55,136 nt of DNA, from positions 1 to 55,136 of the forward strand of contig JAJDWE010000066.1 in NCBI GenBank assembly GCA_022825725.1, written 5' to 3'. The stretch is from Gemmatimonadota bacterium. Lineage in GTDB: Bacteria > Gemmatimonadota > Gemmatimonadetes > Palauibacterales > Palauibacteraceae. Below, piece after piece: positions 51,914-55,136 of the stretch. Within the stretch, counting starts at the first letter, position 1. Each line of letters opens with the position of its first letter. The position numbers and the translations under genes were made by a program. The notes under the pieces were generated by a model. That model was not told where the DNA came from, did not search any database, and saw nothing but the letters and a program-made list of their open reading frames with translations.

Positions 51914-53230
51914 TCAGCCCGCGCGGGCGCGAGCCAGCGGGTTCACGCCAGCCAGCGCCGCCCCGACGAAGGGGAGCGCGAGCACCCAGAGCCTCAGGCC
52001 GAGCGGCCCGGCGCCCTCGGCCGCGATGCCGCCGAGGGCGAGCAGCGCCAGTCCGCCGCAGGCCACCGTCCCGCCGGCCGCGAGCAGCCAGCCCGGACGG
52101 GATCGCCCGCCGCCCGCGCCGCGCTCGAGCCGCCCGAAGGCGAGCGCGCACGGCACCAGAGCCACTGCGTACACGGCGAGCCAGAGCGGCCGGACGGCCC
52201 ACCAGCCGCCGGAGGCGGGGTCGACGCCGAGCCCCACGCCTCCCAGGAGGAGCGCCGCGCCGATGACCAGCGTCGCGGCGGTCAGGTGCCACAGGAAGAT
52301 CGTCATGATCATCCCGTTCACGAGCACCGTCGCCGTCCACGGCACCGCCCGGTCGAGCCAGCGCCGCATAGGGCCCTCGATCGAAAGGAGCAGCCCGGTG
52401 TGCACGAGCGCCAGCGCCAGCATGGGCAGCTTGGGCGGCAGCGAGTTGCTGATCTCGTCGCCGGGGACGCTCACCATGCTGACCGGGTACGGCCCGAGCG
52501 TCACCATCCCGATCAGCGCGGCGCCGCCCAGCGCGGCCCACGCCGCGCCCCTTCGCAGGCCCGCCGCGTATCCGTCGCGCCACGCGTACCCCAACTGGTG
52601 GACGGCGACCCAGATGAAGGCGTAGTTGGCCCAGCCCACGACCGTGAGATCGGCGGCGAGGAAGAGGACGTCGTCCACAATCGCCGCGGCGACGAGCACC
52701 CAGAACGACCACAGTCCGTAGCGGCGCCAGGCCGCGTACGTCAGCGGCACGATGAGCACGACCATGACGTAGACGGCGAGGAACCAGATCGGGATCAAGG
52801 CCATCTGCGACAGGTCGCCGACGAGCCCCGCGCCGACGCCTCCCAGCCCCATGCCGACGCCGAGGAGCACCCACACCACGAGCAGTGCCAGAACCGGACC
52901 GAGCAGGCGCCGGAGCCGCGTCTCCAGCCACTCCGCGTAACTCTTCCCCCTGTCGCCGGCCGACCGCCACGACACGCCGTTCGAGTAGCCGCCGACGAGG
53001 AAGAAGATCGGCATCACCTGAAAGACCCACGTGAGCCAGCGCGTCCACGACTGGTGTTCGAGCGCGCTCGAGAGCGCGATGTCCCCGCCTCCCGTGTACG
53101 GCGCCGCCTGGATCCAGTGGCCGACCACCACGGCCCCGATCGAGAGGGCGCGCAGGAAGTCCACGTACCGGTTGCGCGACTCCGGCGTCCGGGCGGCCAC
53201 GGCCGCCGCCCGCGACCACAGGCCGCTCAA
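51914..53230 (-). CDS. Acyltransferase-3 family membrane protein
   Basis: The 438-residue polytopic protein starts at a TTG (53230) with GGAGG seven bases upstream. It opens with NRYVDFLRALSIGAVVVGHW, the usual acyltransferase-3 first helix with its conserved Arg and His, and has about ten membrane segments, including VFQVMPIFFLVGGYSNGVSW and TILFLWH-like segments near the end (MTIFLWHLTAATLVIG). Such enzymes O-acylate surface glycans or lipids. It lies between the choice-of-anchor B gene and the PQQ dehydrogenase gene on the same strand, separated from each by short gaps. Substrate not indicated. Confidence 0.9.
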   Translation of the reverse strand: MSGLWSRAAAVAARTPESRNRYVDFLRALSIGAVVVGHWIQAAPYTGGGDIALSSALEHQSWTRWLTWVFQVMPIFFLVGGYSNGVSWRSAGDRGKSYAEWLETRLRRLLGPVLALLVVWVLLGVGMGLGGVGAGLVGDLSQMALIPIWFLAVYVMVVLIVPLTYAAWRRYGLWSFWVLVAAAIVDDVLFLAADLTVVGWANYAFIWVAVHQLGYAWRDGYAAGLRRGAAWAALGGAALIGMVTLGPYPVSMVSVPGDEISNSLPPKLPMLALALVHTGLLLSIEGPMRRWLDRAVPWTATVLVNGMIMTIFLWHLTAATLVIGAALLLGGVGLGVDPASGGWWAVRPLWLAVYAVALVPCALAFGRLERGAGGGRSRPGWLLAAGGTVACGGLALLALGGIAAEGAGPLGLRLWVLALPFVGAALAGVNPLARARAG

Positions 53231-53264
53231 GCCGCGTCCTCCGCGCCCGGATCGACGCTGCAGC

Positions 53265-55136
53265 TCACGGGAGGCCCAGCGCGACGTACTCGGCCGGATG
53301 CTCGCTCCCTCCGACCGCGACCACGATGTACTGCTTCCCCTCGTGCAGGTACGTCATGGGCCCGCCTGTCGTCCCCGACGGGAGTTCCGTCTCCCACACC
53401 ACCTCGCCCGTCCCCTTGTCGTAAGCCCGGAAGGTCGTCCCCCAGTGCGTGTCCGGCGTCCCGATCACCGCGTCGCTTCCCTCTCCGATGAAGAGCAGCG
53501 ACCCCGTGACGAGCGGCGCGGGCCGGTTCGCGTTCCCCAGCGGGGGAAGGTCCAGACCCTCGAGGAGCGGATGGTCGTTGGGACCATCCCCGTTGGCCGC
53601 CATCCACAGGTGTTCGCCCCGGTTCATGTCGATCGCCGTGATCCGTCCCCACGGCGGCTTCACCAGCGGCAGGCCCTCGATCTCGGCCCGCGGCCAACCG
53701 CCCTGCGTCCCGTATTCCATCTCGTCGGGCTCGTCGATCTGCGACAGGCTCCAGACGTTCGGGAGCGTGTGCGACACCGCATAGTAGACGCCCGTCTCGG
53801 GGTCGAACGCGCCGGTGTTCCAGTTGCCCGCCCCCCACGCGCCCGGGATGACGTACGTCCCGATCTTCCCCTCCACCGATCCGTTCGGCATCGGAGGCGT
53901 GAACAGCGGACCCATCACGAGCGAATCGGCGAGCGCGAGCGCCCGCTCGCGGATCTCGGGCGTGAAGTCGATCAGATCTTCCGGGGTGACCCCCTGGCGG
54001 TCGAAGGCGGGCGGCCTGCTCGGAATCGGCTGCGTCGGCGAGGTCGCCTCGCCGGGCACGGTGGATTGCGGGACCTCCACCTCCTCGATCGGCCACACGG
54101 GTTCGCCCGTCCGCCGGTCGAAGGTGTAGAGGAAAGCGGTCTTGCTCGCCTGCATCACCGCGTCGATCGCGCGCCCGTCCACGTGGATCCGGCCCAGCAC
54201 CGGCGGGCCCACCGTGTCGTACTCCCAGATGTCGTGGTGCACCATCTGGAAGTGCCACACGCGCTCACCCGTCGCCGCGTCGAGCGCGACGAGGCTGTTC
54301 GAGAACAGGTTGTCGCCGGGCCGGTGCCCCCCGTAGTAGGCGGATGTCGGGGCGGAGAGCGGCACGTAGACGTAGCCGAGTTCATCATCCGCGCTCAGGC
54401 AGCACCAGGAGCCGAGGTCCCCGGATTCCGCGAGCGACTCGCCCCATGTGTCGGCGCCGAACTCTCCTTCCTCCGGAATCACGTGGAACGTCCAGAGGAG
54501 GCGACCCGTGCGGGCGTTGAAGCCGCGGATGTCCTCCCGCACGCTCCCCCGCCACTCCGTGCCCGAATCCCCCGCCCCGTCCACCGTCCCCGCCAGGACG
54601 ATGACGTCCCCGACGACGATCGGCCCGGAACTCCAGCCGTACCGTCCCCCGGCCGGAAGCTGCAGGTCCACGCGTCCGCCGTCTCCGAAGGACGCGATGG
54701 GTTCTCCGGTGCGCGCGTCGAGTGCGTGCATCGAGGGGCCGCGCACCGAGATGATCCGCCCGGCGGAGTCGCCGTCACCGGCGTCGCCGCCGGTATCTCC
54801 GTCCCCATCGCCCGGGCCGGAGCCCCGCCAGTAGACGACGCCTCGGAAGCTCCGGCCGCGCACGTCTTCCTCCGACTCCGGCCGCTGGATCCAGCGGGTT
54901 TCCCCGGTCGCGGGATCGAAAGCCTCGACGAGACCGACGGCGTTGGGCGCGTAGAGCGTCCCGTCGACGAGGACGGGCGTCCCGCGCAGGTAGCTCCCGT
55001 AATCGAGGTCCGGGTACTCGGCCGTCAGCTCCGGGCCGACGGCCGGACGCCGCCACAGGACCTGCACCGCCCCCACGTTCTCGCGGTCGATCTGCGTGAG
55101 CGGGGAATACCGGTTGAAGGAATTCTGCCCGCCGTA
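53265..55136 (-). CDS. PQQ-dependent dehydrogenase, glucose-dehydrogenase-like (5' end outside window)
   Basis: The frame is open to the window end; the GTG at 55076 is internal, because the 20 codons before it read YGGQNSFNRYSPLTQIDREN, the standard N-terminal start of mature PQQ propellers. Only the signal sequence and a few residues are missing. Beta-propeller W-motif repeats follow, with PFGRITAIDM-like pieces (KPPWGRITAIDMNRGEHLWM), FDRRTGEPVWPIEE, GSWCCLSADDELGYVYVPL with an adjacent Cys-Cys pair, and the ending YIVVAVGGSEHPAEYVALGL. The vicinal Cys pair near the active site is typical of quinoprotein alcohol and glucose dehydrogenases. Substrate unknown. No haem c motif is present, so electrons must go to a separate acceptor. 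Confidence 0.9.
   Translation of the reverse strand, partial: YGGQNSFNRYSPLTQIDRENVGAVQVLWRRPAVGPELTAEYPDLDYGSYLRGTPVLVDGTLYAPNAVGLVEAFDPATGETRWIQRPESEEDVRGRSFRGVVYWRGSGPGDGDGDTGGDAGDGDSAGRIISVRGPSMHALDARTGEPIASFGDGGRVDLQLPAGGRYGWSSGPIVVGDVIVLAGTVDGAGDSGTEWRGSVREDIRGFNARTGRLLWTFHVIPEEGEFGADTWGESLAESGDLGSWCCLSADDELGYVYVPLSAPTSAYYGGHRPGDNLFSNSLVALDAATGERVWHFQMVHHDIWEYDTVGPPVLGRIHVDGRAIDAVMQASKTAFLYTFDRRTGEPVWPIEEVEVPQSTVPGEATSPTQPIPSRPPAFDRQGVTPEDLIDFTPEIRERALALADSLVMGPLFTPPMPNGSVEGKIGTYVIPGAWGAGNWNTGAFDPETGVYYAVSHTLPNVWSLSQIDEPDEMEYGTQGGWPRAEIEGLPLVKPPWGRITAIDMNRGEHLWMAANGDGPNDHPLLEGLDLPPLGNANRPAPLVTGSLLFIGEGSDAVIGTPDTHWGTTFRAYDKGTGEVVWETELPSGTTGGPMTYLHEGKQYIVVAVGGSEHPAEYVALGLP

Noticed and set aside
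51909..53219. 436-codon minus-strand frame overlapping the acyltransferase-3 gene
   Set aside because: It is Arg/Gly-rich without membrane segments; the other frame (51914-53230) has ten helices and the family signature.

Overview
The window is about 55 kb of high-GC, gene-dense bacterial DNA. It holds about 44 protein-coding genes, no intergenic gap over 300 bases, and no tRNA, rRNA, CRISPR array, transposase or integrase that I could recognise. The lineage is an inference: the mix of DUF5916 outer-membrane proteins, DUF4159 and DUF4399 proteins, choice-of-anchor B proteins, Tat-exported hydrolases, polyproline-linker lipoproteins and PQQ dehydrogenases fits Gemmatimonadota (or a neighbouring group), possibly a marine or host-associated member.

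Left part (1-29.3 kb) is chromosomal metabolism and cell-surface chemistry. It has a cut-off Gfo/Idh/MocA oxidoreductase, a sodium:solute symporter, a Tat-lipoprotein of the GH109 glycosidase type, a thioredoxin-fold lipoprotein, a di-haem cytochrome c peroxidase beside a cupredoxin, a TauD-type dioxygenase and a secreted amidohydrolase. A complete branched-chain-amino-acid-type ABC importer (LivG-H-M-K-F) follows, with two acyl-CoA ligase genes embedded in it. After that come a hydantoinase-type amidase, an acetamidase/formamidase, a class A beta-lactamase-like hydrolase, a second cupredoxin, a DUF5916 protein, TenA, ApaG and a Tat-exported HisC-like aminotransferase.

The central part (about 29.4-49.3 kb) is the remarkable one. 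It carries a RiPP locus of the NHLP/TOMM type. The precursor is an 83-residue nitrile-hydratase-leader peptide (46912-47163, minus strand) whose leader ends in an Ala-Gly site and leaves a predicted core of five residues, Leu-Cys-Cys-Cys-Trp. Around it lie a fused E1-like/YcaO cyclodehydratase, a C39-peptidase ABC exporter, a second NHLP-type ABC exporter, a very short HlyD-like adaptor, and a tryptophan-halogenase-like flavoprotein. Two fusions appear unusual. One joins an NHLP leader domain to a squalene-hopene/terpene-cyclase-like toroid (43169-44470). The other joins an AlkB-type di-iron hydroxylase to a degenerate GlnE-like adenylyltransferase domain (47267-49324). An unrecognised 371-residue protein sits just before the halogenase. 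A LolA-like protein, two FtsX-type permeases, an ATPase and an outer-membrane barrel are linked to the locus and may form a second envelope export route.

A working model (inference): YcaO cyclises the three cysteines to azolines, the flavoprotein may halogenate the only tryptophan, the terpene-cyclase-like and AlkB-GlnE proteins add or supply further modifications, and the C39 transporter removes the leader during export. No azoline dehydrogenase is seen.

The right part (49.4-55.1 kb) returns to surface proteins on the minus strand: an FG-GAP/LVIVD choice-of-anchor B protein, an acyltransferase-3 membrane protein, and a PQQ-dependent dehydrogenase cut by the window end.
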